DNA from: Cephalotrichum gorgonifer
Taxonomy: Eukaryota > Ascomycota > Sordariomycetes > Microascales > Microascaceae
Reading direction: 5' to 3'
Assembly: GCA_900312665.1 (NCBI GenBank)
Contig: ONZQ02000012.1
Location: forward strand, 375,279 to 439,278
Length of the DNA: 64,000 nucleotides
Numbering within the stretch: position 1 is the stretch's first letter; each line of letters begins with the position of its first letter. The notes under the pieces are model-generated. The model was not told where the DNA came from. It saw only the letters and a program-made list of their open reading frames with translations, and ran no database searches. This document shows, in pieces, positions 10,014-22,193 of this stretch. The position numbers and the translations under genes are program-made.

Positions 10014-13000
10014 ATGGCATTAGCCACCAGCCTCACCACGGTCCAGGGGTTCAATGGAGCCCTTCGAGAGTTCCAGACCGTGTTGACCGTCGATCAGCGC
10101 CGGCAGCTGCAGGAGATTAAAACCGTGCCTGACACTGACACCGTACTTGTTTTCACGGCCCAGCTCGACGCCCAGAATGCGAAGAGGAAGGGCCGCAGTG
10201 TCGCCACGCGGCTCCCCACGTTTCTGCAGTGCGCGCGGGGCTTTTCCGCCGTTGTGGACACATTTGTATCATCCCATCCAGAGATCGCGGCACTTGTCTG
10301 GGGGAGAATTAAGTTGACGATGCTGGTGAGGCCACCTGGTAGGGTATTCTGCACTCGTCAACATGCTAAATCCGCTCTGGCCAGATCATCACGAATTTCC
10401 TCTCCTACTACGAATCGCTCACCGAGTTTTTCTTGGATCTTGGACGCATTTGCCCTCGGTTCGCCGAGTACCGAACCTTGTATCCGACCTCAACCCGGTT
10501 ACAAAAGTCCCTCTGTCAATTCCACGCGGCCATCGTTACCGTTTGCAAGCATGTCGTCGAGACCCTTCAGCGTCCATGTTAGCATTTCCTGCCTTGTTTC
10601 TTCCGTTATGAGCTAATTCGTTGCAGGGCAGCAGCAACTTCTCAAGACTTTCAGAGGCCCCTTAGAGGAGGAATTTAAACCTGACAGGGCCAATATTGAG
10701 AGGTGTAGCGACGATGTGAAGGAGGAGCTTGTCCTCGCCAAATCGCAGGCCGACTTCCAAGAGCAACAGCTCCAGGAGAGGGAGAGACAGAAGGCATCAA
10801 AGAGCAGATTGAAACTCAAGAATTTCACTGCGCGGACAGACGACAAGCTGGACCACATAGGCCCGTGGCAGCTAAACTACGAGAAGCGCCGAGCCGGTAG
10901 TTATGTGCAGACTCGTTCGACAGCTACTGCTAGGTTGACTAGCTACTAACGCTTAGCTAGCGGAGCGGAAGCAACAGTTGCTGGACTCGCTTTCAAAACA
11001 TGACTATCTCACGCCATTCAAACAGAGTCGGAGGAAGAGATACCCCGGCACAGCTACTTGGCTGTTCGAAACACCTCAATATAAAGCGTGGTTCGATGGG
11101 GCAGGATCGCAAGTTTTGTGGTGCAGTGGAAAGAGTGAGTGGTTTGCATTCCCCCCCTTCTCTTCCTCTCTCCCTCCAAAATTGGCCATGTTCATATCCT
11201 AATGGGAAGAAGTTGGGTCCGGAAAGACAATCCTCAGGTAAGCATTTCCCAAAAGAATCGTACATGTACAACTCGAAATGTTGTCCTAACATCTGGGACA
11301 GCGCAGGTGTCATCGACTATGTCCTCTTGGAAAAGCGTAGTTCTGAAACCCTGGTTGCCTTCTTCTTCCTGCGATTTGACGACCAGGAGTCGCTGAAGGC
11401 AGAAAATATACTGAGGTCAATTGTTCGCCAAATCCTCCAGTCCGCCACCTCGGCTGGTGAATTGGAATCACTTCTGGAGGACGCCTCGTTGGACCCCTGG
11501 GCCGGCCTCAGAGATATTTCCACCCTCCTCGAGAAAAGCGTTAATCGGTTGAAGAATTTATATGTCGTCATTGATGGAGTTGATTAATGCGATCGGTCAG
11601 AGCGCTGTGACCTCCTGCGCGAGCTATCTTGGATTTGCAGTTTCTGCTTAAAGGTTAGGGTGTTCCTGGCTGGTCGAGAGAGTCTCTGGGACGAGATCTT
11701 ACGAGCATTCCCCACGCTCGATAGGGTGCCAATGTCCTGCCCATCCGCAGAGGCAGAGGTGTCTGTTTTCATCGCTGAGGCAATCAGAGAGCGACTAGAT
11801 AATGGCGATCTCACGGTGGGAACCCCATCGCTTGTCGACGATATCGCCCATGCTCTGGTCAATGGTGCGGAGGGGATGTAAGTTTAATGAGACTTAAGAG
11901 TTCCCGATAACGAATGATCTAACACTTTATTCAGGCTTCTATGGGTCTCTTTTCAGATCCACGAACTTTGCCTGCAGCACTGCGACGAGAACATCCGAAA
12001 GGCAATCGGAAACCTCCCCAAGGGCCTGACCGAGACGTTTAATAGGGCCCTCGACGGGATAATCACTCAAGGCAAAGGGATATAGCAAGAGAAGCATTCC
12101 TATGGATTATTGCTGCTAGGAGAAATCAGTCTCTTTGCAGAACTAAGAGAGGCAATCGGCATCGAGGTCGGACAGCCGTACTCGCGCCCAGAACGACACG
12201 TCAATGGCATCCACAAGATTGGTTCTTGGTGTGGGAACTTAGTCGAGGTGGATGAAGAAAACAATATGGTCCAACTCGTGCACCATAGTGTTAGGAGCTT
12301 CCTTCTCGACAATCGCCCCGAACCCCGATTTCAATTTCATATTGACGCCGAACAGGCTGATCACCATCTTGGGGAGATATGCACTACCTACCTTCAGTTT
12401 AATGACTTCGTGACCACGGTTGCCCGACGTCCCCAAACCCTACCGCCGATCACTCCTAAAGAGATCGCCTCCACAGCCCTGGGGTATCGGCCCGGATCCC
12501 TGGCGTCCCGCGTTATGGACGCCGTATTTAGATTGTCCAGCGAGACAAGGTCAAGCGCAAGTAAGACTATGGAATATCTCTCTACCCTGGGAAGAGTGGA
12601 TTCCAGGACAGGTATAGAAAGGCTTGAGCCCAGCTATCCGTTTCTCAAGTATGTGTCATCTCACTGGATATGGCACACCCGCGGGTTCGGGATCGAATGG
12701 GGCTACCTATGGATAGACCTGATGATCGATTATGGGGCTGTTGCTCAAGTGCCATGGACCAGCAGTGGGTCTTTCGAAACAGACGTGGGGAAGGCTGTGA
12801 CCTGGGCTTCGCATGTGGGTCACTATACTCTTCTACACTCTCTTATAAACTATTCGCCGACGATATGTACGCGAGTAGTCTTGGACGCAACCTTCGATTT
12901 GATGCACGAAGCAGTCCGACGGCTCAACTTGGGGCCGCTCAAAACCCGGGCTATCTACCCGATAACAACAGCATGCTTAGCTGCCCGTTGTGGTGGTCTG

Positions 13001-13447
13001 GGCGCATTTGCGGCGCTACATATTGCAACGCTAGGCATGAGATCGCATGCTCATCGGGACGATTGTCCGGGCTACCATGATGAGGAGAGGTTGGGATATC
13101 TCCTTTGGTTCGCGTCCAGAAATGGGAAAAGAATTGCCGTCCGAAACCTTATCGCTGCAGGCGCCGGTCCAAATAGAAGTCTCACCATGGATTTCCAGTC
13201 GAGAGCTGGGCTCCTGATTTCTCATTTCGCGACAGAGGATGAAAGGCTTACGACTCCACTACAAATCGCCGCCATTCATGGACATATAGGTGTCGTGGAT
13301 GAGCTACTCTCTGTCGGTGCAAAGCTAGATCTTCGCACAATCGATATTGTTGAGGGATCTGGTCATGCGAAGGTCATAGAGAGAGTTCGTGCGGCCAGAA
13401 AGGAATTGGATAATTCGACGACATCTCTCGGGGTTCGTGGTTCATAA
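10014..13447 (+). pseudogene. Decayed NACHT-type NLR-like gene
   Basis: Readable exons are 10014-10325, 10385-10577, 10627-10896, 10961-11134, 11213-11237, 11302-11877 and 11935-13447, joined by good GT-AG introns in matching phase. In intact relatives these encode fungal NLR-like proteins that act in non-self recognition: an N-terminal helical domain (SSHPEIAALVWG), a coiled-coil stretch, a P-loop NTPase, and repeats. The P-loop GKIGSGKTI is rebuilt across a 25-nt exon; Walker B reads LYVVIDGVD. Directly after it TAA (11585-11587) replaces the expected Glu of the usual DGVDE. Near 12076 the frame shifts (the old frame hits TAG at 12083), the family motif continues in another frame (IAREAFLWIIAAR), and the first frame returns by about 12115 (LFAELREAIGIE). 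The downstream 12110-13447 frame is long and intact, with an ankyrin-like end (TPLQIAAIHGHIGVVDELLSVGA). Sequencing error could explain some lesions, but three together favour a pseudogene. Confidence 0.75.
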
Positions 13448-14900
13448 CTGTAAGCTCGCCGTGGCGGGGCTGTAGGAATAGAGAAAGTCGTAAGTGACTA
13501 AGAGGATTCTCTGTTTCAATTAATTTGAACAAGTGTACAGTGGAGTCTTACTTGATTCTCATGAATAAGAAGAATCTTCTTGCAGGTTCAAGTCGAACAC
13601 GTAATGCTCTCCAAAAGATAGGGCACGATATCCCACCGGTGTCCTGGGGCGGAAAGTGGAATATGGGCATTATTACGAGTAGTCGGAAACAGAGCTGAGG
13701 TGGCTCCTCATTCGCGTCTTACATGTTCGGTTCTTTACCGTAACGAGGAATATGCTCCGCATTAGCGCTGGTCCCAAAACAGTAGCGAATCTTAAATCTA
13801 TCACTCGGATTTCGTTCGGTGTTTTAGCCTTCCAGGACTAGTGAACGCCAAGGGGGGCATGGGTGTAATGGAAGTGGGGTTCCCCAATCCGTTGCACCCG
13901 AGCTTTGTATGATAACGAGTCTGGTGGATGGCTGAGCCGCGCCGAGCAATAAGCCGGAGGGCGGGGGCGGACAGCCGATCCGTCCTGCGGCGCTCCGTGT
14001 CTTTGAAATTGGCCGGTACCGCTATAAGGGGGTATTCGAAGAAGCGAGGCGAGTATGGTATGGTGGAAATCTACACACTCGAGACGTGACGTGATGTATT
14101 CATGATGGCATCCCTTAATTATTTGAGGAGGGTGGATGACACCTGCCACTCTCTTGTTCTTTTTAATCATAAACCTAACACCCTCGCACTCGAACTTGTA
14201 CTTGAACTCGTCCTCCTGCTGCTCCGTACATCGTGCATGTATCCAAGTATATGATCGCCGTGATACAAGCACAGACCACCCAAAAGCTCCCCCTCCCGAC
14301 ATTCACGTTTGTTGGTTGCCGTATTACACTATCTCCACCACACCAATAGTGCCGTGCCCCGCATTCGCATTAGAAGCTGTTTGTGAACGAGGAATAAGGT
14401 GTGGGAGCATCATTGAACAGGGCTTAGTCAGAGGTTCGGGTCCAATCTGCCGACCCCTCCTCCCCGACAAATCGGCCTGCGTTACCGCATTCGTCGAATG
14501 TGCCCCACCTCCCAAGTACCGAAGTTCGTATGATGGCATTTGAGGGGTTCGTGCATGGAACGGCATCTTGTATCACGGGCGACTCTCGGTGTTGAGGGGG
14601 GGAAGATTCCGCTGAGCCGTGTCGTATAGTGTACGAATGACCAAGGGGGAATTGGTGGCGTCCATCGCTGAGGCAGATGAACGGTGGGACAGAGGGATAA
14701 GGACCGAAGAAGGAGGGGCTGGATGAATTGTCAGAGGTGTATATAGTGCCTGCCCCTCGTCGACTTTCGTCGTTGAGCTCTTGTTCCTGTTCTTGATCAT
14801 TACACCTCTACATTCCATTGACAACCTACATTTGTCAAATCCACCTTCATCCAAACACTTTCAACTTCCTTATACCACATAAACTCCCCATTACTTCACA
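13448..14900. other. Intergenic region with formate dehydrogenase promoter
   Basis: About 1.45 kb with no supported gene. The right end is the upstream region of the formate dehydrogenase, with CT-rich and A/T-rich leader sequence before its start codon. Confidence 0.45.
14740..14746 (+). promoter_or_regulatory. TATA-like element of formate dehydrogenase
   Basis: TATATAG lies about 155 bp upstream of the ATG of the formate dehydrogenase gene, a usual fungal distance once the leader is counted. Confidence 0.35.
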
Positions 14901-16585
14901 ATGGTATAGTTCTCCTCCCCAACTCTCCGGATATAGTGTGCCATCACGGCCGCAAGCTCCTCAGAAAACGCGGCTGGATGGAGCTATCGTAATGCTAACG
15001 TCTATGCGCAAAAAGGTCAAGGTACTCCTCGTCCTCTACGATGGCGGCAGCCACGCCACGGATGTGAGTATCCCCTCTCCTCCCCCGCCCCCCGGCCCTC
15101 TCCTGGTTCTATGCGATCGCGACCCGTATATCTCGCCCCAGTCATACAAGGATTCCGGCCAAGTGGCCTGCTTCTACTCCTAGATCCTAAAGGAGAAGTC
15201 GCAACCGCCGGACTGGCAGCCACGCGTCCGGCGCGGGGTAAAGACACTAGAGGCGGAACTTCCCCAATATCGAACTATGAAGCTCCTTCGGGAGTTCGGG
15301 ATCTGCAGTGAGCAGATGATCCCAATAGGATCCACACAGGACCCACTGTGGAGACTTCCGCAGCTAACCCCGCGTTCTCCACCTTTTAGGTCCCTGAGCT
15401 TCTCGGAACGACTGAGAACGAGCTTGGTATCCGTAAGTGGCTCGAGGATGCCGGCCACACCCTGGTGACCACCTCGTCCAAGGAGGGTGAGGACTCCGTC
15501 TTTGACAAGGAGCTCGTCGACGCCGAGGTCATCATCACCACTCCGTAGGTTTCAACCTCCCCCCCATCCTACTACCCCTACCAAGGCCGAGCGAGACCGA
15601 CCCTAACCGCTTTGTTCCTCTCCAATCAGCTTCCACCCCGGCTACCTCAACGCCGAGCGCCTCGCCAAGGCCAAGAACCTCAAGATCGCCATCACCGCCG
15701 GCATCGGCTCCGACCACGTCGACCTCAATGCGGCCAACAAGACCAACGGCGGCATCACCGTAGCCGAGGTGACCGGCTCCAACGTTGTCTCCGTCGCCGA
15801 GCACGTCGTCATGACCATCCTCGTCCTCGTCCGCAACTTCGTCCCCGCCCACGACCAGATCAGGAACGGTGACTGGGACGTCGCCGCCGTTGCGAAGAAC
15901 GAGTACGACCTCGAGGGCAAGGTCGTCGGAACCGTCGGTGTCGGCCGCATCGGCGAGCGTGTCCTGAGGAGGCTCAAGCCCTTCGACTGCAAGGAGCTGC
16001 TCTACTTCGACTACCAGTCCCTCTCCCCCGAGGCTGAGGCCGAGATTGGCTGCCGCCGCGTCACCGACCTCGCCGAGATGGTTGCGCAGTGCGACGTCGT
16101 TACCATCAACTGCCCCCTTCACGAGTCCACCCTCGGTCTCTTCAACAAGGAGCTCATCTCCAAGATGAAGCCCGGTAAGTCCATCCCATCATCATAACAT
16201 AGTCCTTACAAAAGAAGTTCGCAGACTAATTGGGAAAACAGGCTCCTGGTTGGTCAACACCGCCCGTGGTGCCATCGTCGTCAAGGAGGACGTCGCGGAG
16301 GCGGTCAAGAGCGGCCACCTCCGTGGATACGGTGGTGACGTCTGGTACCCCCAGCCCGCCCCCAAGGACCACCCCCTCCGCTACGCCGAGCACCCCTTCG
16401 GCGGCGGCAACGCTATGGTCCCCCACATGTCGGGTACCTCGATCGACGCCCAGAAGCGCTATGCCGCGGGCACCAAGGCCATTCTGGACAGCTACCTGTC
16501 CGGTCGCCACGACTACCGCCCCGAGGACTTGATTGTCTACCAGGGAGACTACGCTACCCGCTCGTACGGTGAGCGCAAGAAATAA
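14901..16585 (+). CDS. fdh: NAD-dependent formate dehydrogenase
   Basis: Five coding exons: 14901-14903 (only the ATG), 15016-15063, 15390-15544, 15630-16174 and 16242-16585 (TAA), giving 364 aa. It oxidises formate to CO2 with reduction of NAD+, as a soluble dimer of the D-2-hydroxyacid dehydrogenase superfamily; in fungi it removes formate in the cytosol or mitochondria. Visible features: N-terminus VKVLLVLYDGG, substrate loop TTPFHPGY, ITAGIGSDHVDLNAAN, VTGSNVVSVAEHV, dinucleotide motif VGTVGVGRIGERV (about residues 195-207), NTARGAIV with the catalytic Arg, and PHMSGTS with the catalytic His. Length matches other fungal enzymes (about 360-375 aa). The second intron (15064-15389) is unusually long, and the first splits off the start codon; both have branch sites (TGCTAACG, GCTAACC). 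Confidence 0.93.
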
Positions 16586-18440
16586 GCGGGTGAGGCGATT
16601 GATGGAGAAACGGGTTGAAAACATCTGATGTCTTGATGGGCTGGACTCTGGACTGGATGAAGGATGCCGATGATTTGATTATGATAATGTATACCTAGCC
16701 AACCAAGTGGCACTTGACCTAGGCAAGTAGTAAAATGCAACTCTGTTCCGCAACTTAATTGGAAGACATGGCCCATAAGTGATTCGTGTTACTCATCGAC
16801 AACCCTTAGTAAACTAGGTAATAGATATACCCTTCCTACTGGCGGTCTTCAACACCCTTAGTTGTTTCCTTCGAAGCCCTCTAATTGAATAAAGTCATGC
16901 ATTAGGTATATGCACTTGAAATTCCGTATGCTTGAATCCTTTTAACGATCAACGCCGTTGGTCAAGCCAATAAATACGCTTCTGCCTCTTTAGAGACATG
17001 CCACTGACGTATTGTATGGATGAGGAGCACCGGATTTAAACACAAGTCTGTACGATGCGAGGTTCGAGACGGTATCAGGTGCAATGGGTGCTACCCAAGG
17101 TGTCTTGACGAGTTTGAAAGAGGTCGAAGCATAGGAGTGGGATTTCTGGGACATGAAGCTGGCTTCAGAGTTGGAGGTTTGCAATGACTGAAACTTAGAG
17201 TGCTTTGATGGTAGAGGTTATAAGGAGGATATATAGTAGTAAGGTTGGCGAGTAACTAGGTCTCTTGTTTCGTGATACAAGTCGCAGGTGCGTGACCAAA
17301 TCCCTTTTCATTTCGTATATAAGTGGCCCTGCGTCACCCAGCCACACTTATTTGAAGTATTGAAGAAGACTACTTATGAACGGAAGGTCCAGCTTCAAGT
17401 GATGAACTATCTGCGACGATTGTGACTTTGTGAGACACATGCGTAGGCCTCCATGCCATCAAGAGCCCGGCGCATCTAATGTGCTAAGGGCCGAGCTGAA
17501 CGGGACACCATCAACAGTTAATCGCGCAGACTTCTTAAAGGATGACACGAGAGTACTTGTCCACGAATACCGCTTGTAGGCTGTGGGCTATCTTGGCAAG
17601 CGTTAATCTTTCTATAGATGCATTTTTGACGATGCCAAGATTGATAGATATGGGATAAAGTTGTAAATAATATATGAGAAGGCAATATACCGAACCTATT
17701 CCTTTCCTCTTCTCCCTACTTATCCAGTACTCTCCACTTCCTAGGTTGTTCATATTCCCACTGAGATGCTATCTCCCCAGACCGCCGACGTATCTTAGCC
17801 TCTATCAGCGATCCTTTGTACTCACCCTGCCCGTCGAGCGGTGCTCAGACTTTCGATAGAATTGATTGGTAGGAAGGTGCAGGTCTCCACCGGACCGGCG
17901 GGATTCAACGGAGTGGTTGTAAGGTGCATATTTCTAGCGGACCGGGCCGGCGGGATTCAAACGGAGTGGTTCAACGCTGAGGATCTCTAGCGGACCGGCG
18001 GGATTCAGTGGAGTGCGTACTCTGAATCGGGGGTTAGCGACGGAGTTAAGCCCTATGCCGCTGAAGCAATGGTTGCATGGTGGTGCACGGAGTATGGTAC
18101 TAGCAAATGATTGGTTCGGGGATAAGAGTGAGACCCCGATAAGGATGATTGGCGGCTATCACACGACAGTGGCCGTGAGTGCACTTCCCGCCGGCCCCTT
18201 CTCCCGTTTTCTCCGACTAAAGACACTGTTGTACTTGTGCTAATGCCGCGCTGTGGCTGAGACCGGAATGAAATGAAGCCCGATGGCATGCTGAGTGCCG
18301 AGGATTTATTCGGGCGAATATTCTATAGAGTATCTAGTTCTCATAAAGCCAGACCAGTTCACGTCTATTCTTGGGCTTGCCCACTATCACGAAACTCAGC
18401 TCCATTTTTCGGCTTTTAGGAATCGAATCGATCCTCCAAA
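16586..18440. other. Intergenic region holding a short tandem repeat
   Basis: About 1.85 kb between formate dehydrogenase and the SDR gene. No supported gene. Bases 17891-18016 hold a three-copy repeat listed separately. The last ~150 bp should include the SDR promoter. Confidence 0.45.
17891..18016 (+). repeat. Three imperfect CGG-rich direct repeats
   Basis: Copies lie at 17891-17918, 17938-17971 and 17991-18016. Each has the core CGGACCGGCGGGATTCA followed by a GGAGTG element; copy 2 has a short insertion (CGGACCGGGCCGGCGGG). The spacing is about 47 and 53 bp. Copies 2 and 3 are each preceded by CTAG. They stand about 430 bp upstream of the SDR start. They could be a minisatellite or a cluster of binding sites; CGG triplets are the usual half-site of Zn2Cys6 regulators. 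Confidence 0.8.
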
Positions 18441-19509
18441 ATGGCCGTTCTAGGCTTCCTCAGCTTCTTGTACCGCCAGATTTTCACGACCCTCCCAGTC
18501 CCCACGGGCTCCTACGCCGGCCAAACCGTGGTCGTAACGGGCAGTAACATTGGCCTCGGCAAGGAAGCTGCGCGTCACTTTGCCCGTCTCGGGGCGAGCA
18601 CTATTATCCTCGCCGTCCGCAACCTCCGAAAAGGGAAAGACGCCAAGGCCGAGATTGAGAAGGACACCAACTGCGGACCGAACGTCCTCCAGGTATGGGA
18701 AGTAGATATGGCCAGCTATGCCAGCGTCAAGGCCTTCGCAGCACGTATCACGACGGACTTACCCCGTATTGATATCTTTATCGAAAATGCGGGGAAGGCA
18801 ACGGGAATCTATACCAAGGCGGAGGATAACGAGTCAAGCATTACTATCAACGTTATATCAACCTTCCTTCTCGCAGCGCTCGTGCTACCGAAGCTAAAGG
18901 AGTCAGCGGAAAAGTACGGAATCCGACCAGTTCTCACGATTGTGGCATCCGCCGTCCACGCGACGGCGAAGTTTACTGAGAGGAATGCACCCGAGGAGAA
19001 AATCTTCGATATGCTGAGCGACGAGGCAGTGTTTGAAAAGAACAAGGTGGATAGGTACCCCGTGTCGAAATTGCTCGAGGTCCTCGCTGTACAGGCCATT
19101 GGAGAGCGGTACCCTGCCGATTCCTACGCGGTCACAATCAACTGCACCAGCCCCGGGCTTTGCCGATCGTAAGTTTCACCCTTCCTCCGGTCAAGTGTAT
19201 GGACGCTAGGCGCGACGGACGCTAACACTACGGCATCAATAAAGTGGCCTAGCTCGCGAATTAAGTGACGACAGCTTCCACATCCAGAGAAGCCCAATTG
19301 CCCGGTCTACCGAACACGGCAGTCGCGCTCTTGTCCACGCTGGGTCCCAGGGCCCCGAGTCGCATGGGAAGTACCTGAGCGACTGCGTCATATCGCCGAC
19401 AAGGGGGCTGGCAGCGGGGAAGGGAAGCAAGGAGCTACGGGATAGGGTATGGAGAGAGCTGACGCAGAAATTGGAGTCAATTCAGCCCGGAGTGACGCGC
19501 GGCTTTTGA
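18441..19509 (+). CDS. Short-chain dehydrogenase/reductase
   Basis: Two exons, 18441-19168 and 19245-19509 (TGA), 330 aa; the intron has donor GTAAGT, a GCTAACAC branch site and an AAAG acceptor. It is a classical-fold SDR that would reduce or oxidise a carbonyl or alcohol with NAD(P)(H). Visible motifs: cofactor loop TGSNIGLG (about 34-41), ENAG (about 115-118), the Ser in IVASAVHA, and the catalytic YPVSK (about 207-211). The product resembles fungal retinol dehydrogenase/WW-domain oxidoreductase-like SDRs often found in metabolite gene sets. The substrate cannot be told. A hydrophobic N-terminus (LGFLSFLYRQIF) may anchor it to a membrane. Its downstream neighbour, another oxidoreductase on the same strand, is 0.9 kb away. 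Confidence 0.88.
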
Positions 19510-20398
19510 CACGATTTTGGGTTTGTCGCAATAGTGTTGTGATCCTTCACGGGGTGCGATTCGTATTTTTTATATCCATCTCGGGGTTTGTGGACTCTTT
19601 ATATCATGGAGTGGCTTAATATAGGAATTGATGTTTGTTGCGTACACCTTACCTCTTGTCGCGAAAGTATGACAGTGACAGGGGAATAGAGTGGTATATA
19701 ATTGGTTTCATACGATATGCATTCACCACACTTATAAATCGTCGGGAAGAAATATTCCACATTCCTGGTTGAATGCATTAAGACGACAAGAAGAAGGCAT
19801 CAAGTCATTCATAGCTATATTGTATGAGGCTATTTTCTATTCTTAGATGACGCGGCATGTCCTTGAGCTCCGGGATCTGGGTGACAGAAGGAATTTTTGC
19901 AGTCAGTATTGTGTAGATATTTCCGCAGGATCCGGATCTCCATTTGGGAGCGCCCTGACCAACGTGGGCCATGTGAATAAGAAGCCACAGGGATATTCGA
20001 ACGCTGGCTGGTGTAGGTAAGGTTAGGTGGTGTGGGGACACTCCCCGGGGTTTAGGCCAGGCGAATCCCGGACTTAAGCTCACAAAAGCAAAAGATGGAG
20101 ACCACTGTTTACATCCTCTCCTGATTTCAAATCGAATGCTACAGTTACGTATTTACACATCCTCACATATCCTCCGGATTTAAGACCGGATATCAGAGCT
20201 AGGAAAGTAAAGTGATATACTAGATGGATACACGGGGCGTACTTGAATATTTAAACGGGCTTACCCGCCACTATCTCATCTTCAAACAACCATTCGTCTT
20301 CTCGCCAGCAAGGAATAAATACAAGCATTACCTCCCTCAAGGAAATCAGCTACAATCCCGACTTGAAATCCAATCATCAGTCGTTTTTTCTTGACAAA
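19510..20398. other. Intergenic spacer
   Basis: About 0.9 kb of AT-rich DNA between the SDR gene and the NmrA-like gene; no gene or repeat is seen. It should carry the promoter of the downstream gene. Confidence 0.4.
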
Positions 20399-21431
20399 AT
20401 GGTCTTCCTAAAGAACGTCGCCCTCGTCGGTGTAAGTCACAAGCTACAGCCCTCTCTCACCCTCTCACCCCAGCCCCTGACGCTCGCTGACTGCCTTCCA
20501 GGCCACTGGCACAGTTGGCAAATATATCGTCCAGGAACTCCTTAAGTCGGGAAATCACTCGATTACCGCAATCACTCGGGTGGACAGCCAAGGATCAATG
20601 CCAGATGGTGTTAAGGTCACCAGAGTAGACTACGATTCCAAATTCTCCCTCGTCTCCAGCCTCAAGGGCCACCAAGTCCTCATTATCACAATGTCCCCTA
20701 CGGCGCCTAGTGACTCTCAGCAGAAGCTCATCGAGGCCGCAGCCGAGGCTGGCATACCATACATCGTTCCCAACGGCTGGGGCTCCGACTCTACGCACGC
20801 CTCATCCGACGAAACCTTCCTGGGTCCCGGCCAGCGAGCTGCCCAGAAGTTGATTGAAGATCTGGGCATGATCTGGATCGAGTTCGTGTGTGGGACATGG
20901 TACGAATTCAGCCTCGCCGGTACTTCTGAACGATACGGCTTCGATTTCAAGGAGCGGTCCGTCACCTTCTTCGATGACGGGACTGCCCGCGTCAATGTCT
21001 CGACATGGGATCAAACAGCCAGGGCCGTCGCTGCAGTACTAGCCCTGGATGAGAAGAAAGAGGAGGGAAGCGACGGTCTAGCTCTCACGGATCTGAAGAA
21101 CAAGAACGTCTACTTCTCGTCTTTCTGCATCAGCCAGAAGGACATGTTTAAATCCGTGTTGCGGGTCACGGGTACGAAGGAGGAAGATTGGAAGATTACT
21201 CACGAAGTGGCCACTGAGCGGTACAAGAGTGGAGTCGAGCTACTTATGGCAGGGAACAGGTATGGGTTCGCGCGGGCCTTGTACACTCGCTGCTTTTACA
21301 CGGAGGAGCCTGGGTTTGGGTCCTCGGCATATCAGACCCGCCATGAGCTTTATAACAAGGCGCTGGGATTGCCCCAGGAGGATCTTGATACGAGGACAAA
21401 GGTTGCGATCGAGATGACCAAGGAAGCTTAG
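20399..21431 (+). CDS. NmrA-like / isoflavone-reductase-family oxidoreductase
   Basis: Two exons, 20399-20431 and 20502-21431 (TAG), 320 aa. The first exon has only 11 codons; the intron (donor GTAAGT, acceptor TTCCAG) lies inside the nucleotide-binding loop, which reads VGATGTVGKYIVQELL once joined (GxxGxxG). This is the atypical SDR group that includes NmrA and plant isoflavone/phenylcoumaran reductases: enzymes using NADPH or redox-sensing regulators. Other family signs are ITAITRVDS, a segment like LIEAAAEAGIPYIVPNGWGSD and a substrate-binding C-terminal half. The tail GLPQEDLDTRTKVAIEM is typical of fungal members. Whether it is an enzyme or a sensor cannot be decided. Confidence 0.88.
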
Positions 21432-22193
21432 AATTGGCCCTCTTGAGTAGTTACTGGATGCAAAGGCCGTGGTATAATCTGTAATTACCGTGGCCCGGGC
21501 CTGGCAGAGATGGTATAGTTGCGAGTATAACGAGTTCGAGCTCTAATTGAGGTCTATATTTCCGATTGAACTTTATCAGTGTCAAGCGCGTGGAGATTTC
21601 TAGTATACAGCCTAGACTCGCAGAGACCCAGAGATTTCAGGCTAAGTATCAAACCATATTGGCGTCGTCCAACTTGTAGCCTTCGATGGTGAGGAAAGTC
21701 CTAAGATGTTCGGAAGTAAGCTTCACTCCCTTAGGACGAGCAAGTACGGAAGCTGTATCACTGAACAGTGACCCCCCCGACACTGACAAGAACCAGCCAA
21801 AACTCATTTAACTTCATTCTGTCATTCGTGTATTGCAGGTACTATTCTTAATTATTGCAAGGCCCCGCAGTCGTATGCCGGATCATTGCAGAGTATCACA
21901 CCTCAAAATTGGCGAGCCAACAAACAGCCAATTCTATCCGCCTGTCTTGTCACATTTCTGGGCGCACGGGCCATTCTGCAAGTTGGCTCGTCCTACAGAT
22001 GATTTACCCCTCAACCTGAAACCAACAATCATGCGTATCTCCATCTTCCTCTTCCTGACAGAAAAAGTTGTTCATTCCTCCTCCTCTTCTCCCTCCTCAC
22101 CTTGGCATTTCCTAATACCATTCGACTCATTATTACCGGAATACCACCGCGCTCATCGCTCCTTACATTTCGCCAGCTGGATCAAACGTCAGA
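21432..22193. other. Intergenic spacer
   Basis: About 0.76 kb between two genes on the same strand. It contains CT-rich leader-like sequence just before the ankyrin gene start. I see no gene. Confidence 0.4.

Noticed and set aside
13583..13600. GGTTCAAGTC-like tRNA B-box
   Set aside because: No matching A box at the right distance and no cloverleaf can be formed around it.
15535..16122. A 195-residue frame opposite formate dehydrogenase
   Set aside because: Antisense to the main enzyme exon, Val/Gly/Asp-rich; a codon-bias shadow of the real gene.
17891..18016. CRISPR-like array
   Set aside because: Only three imperfect copies with unequal spacers; the organism is a fungus.
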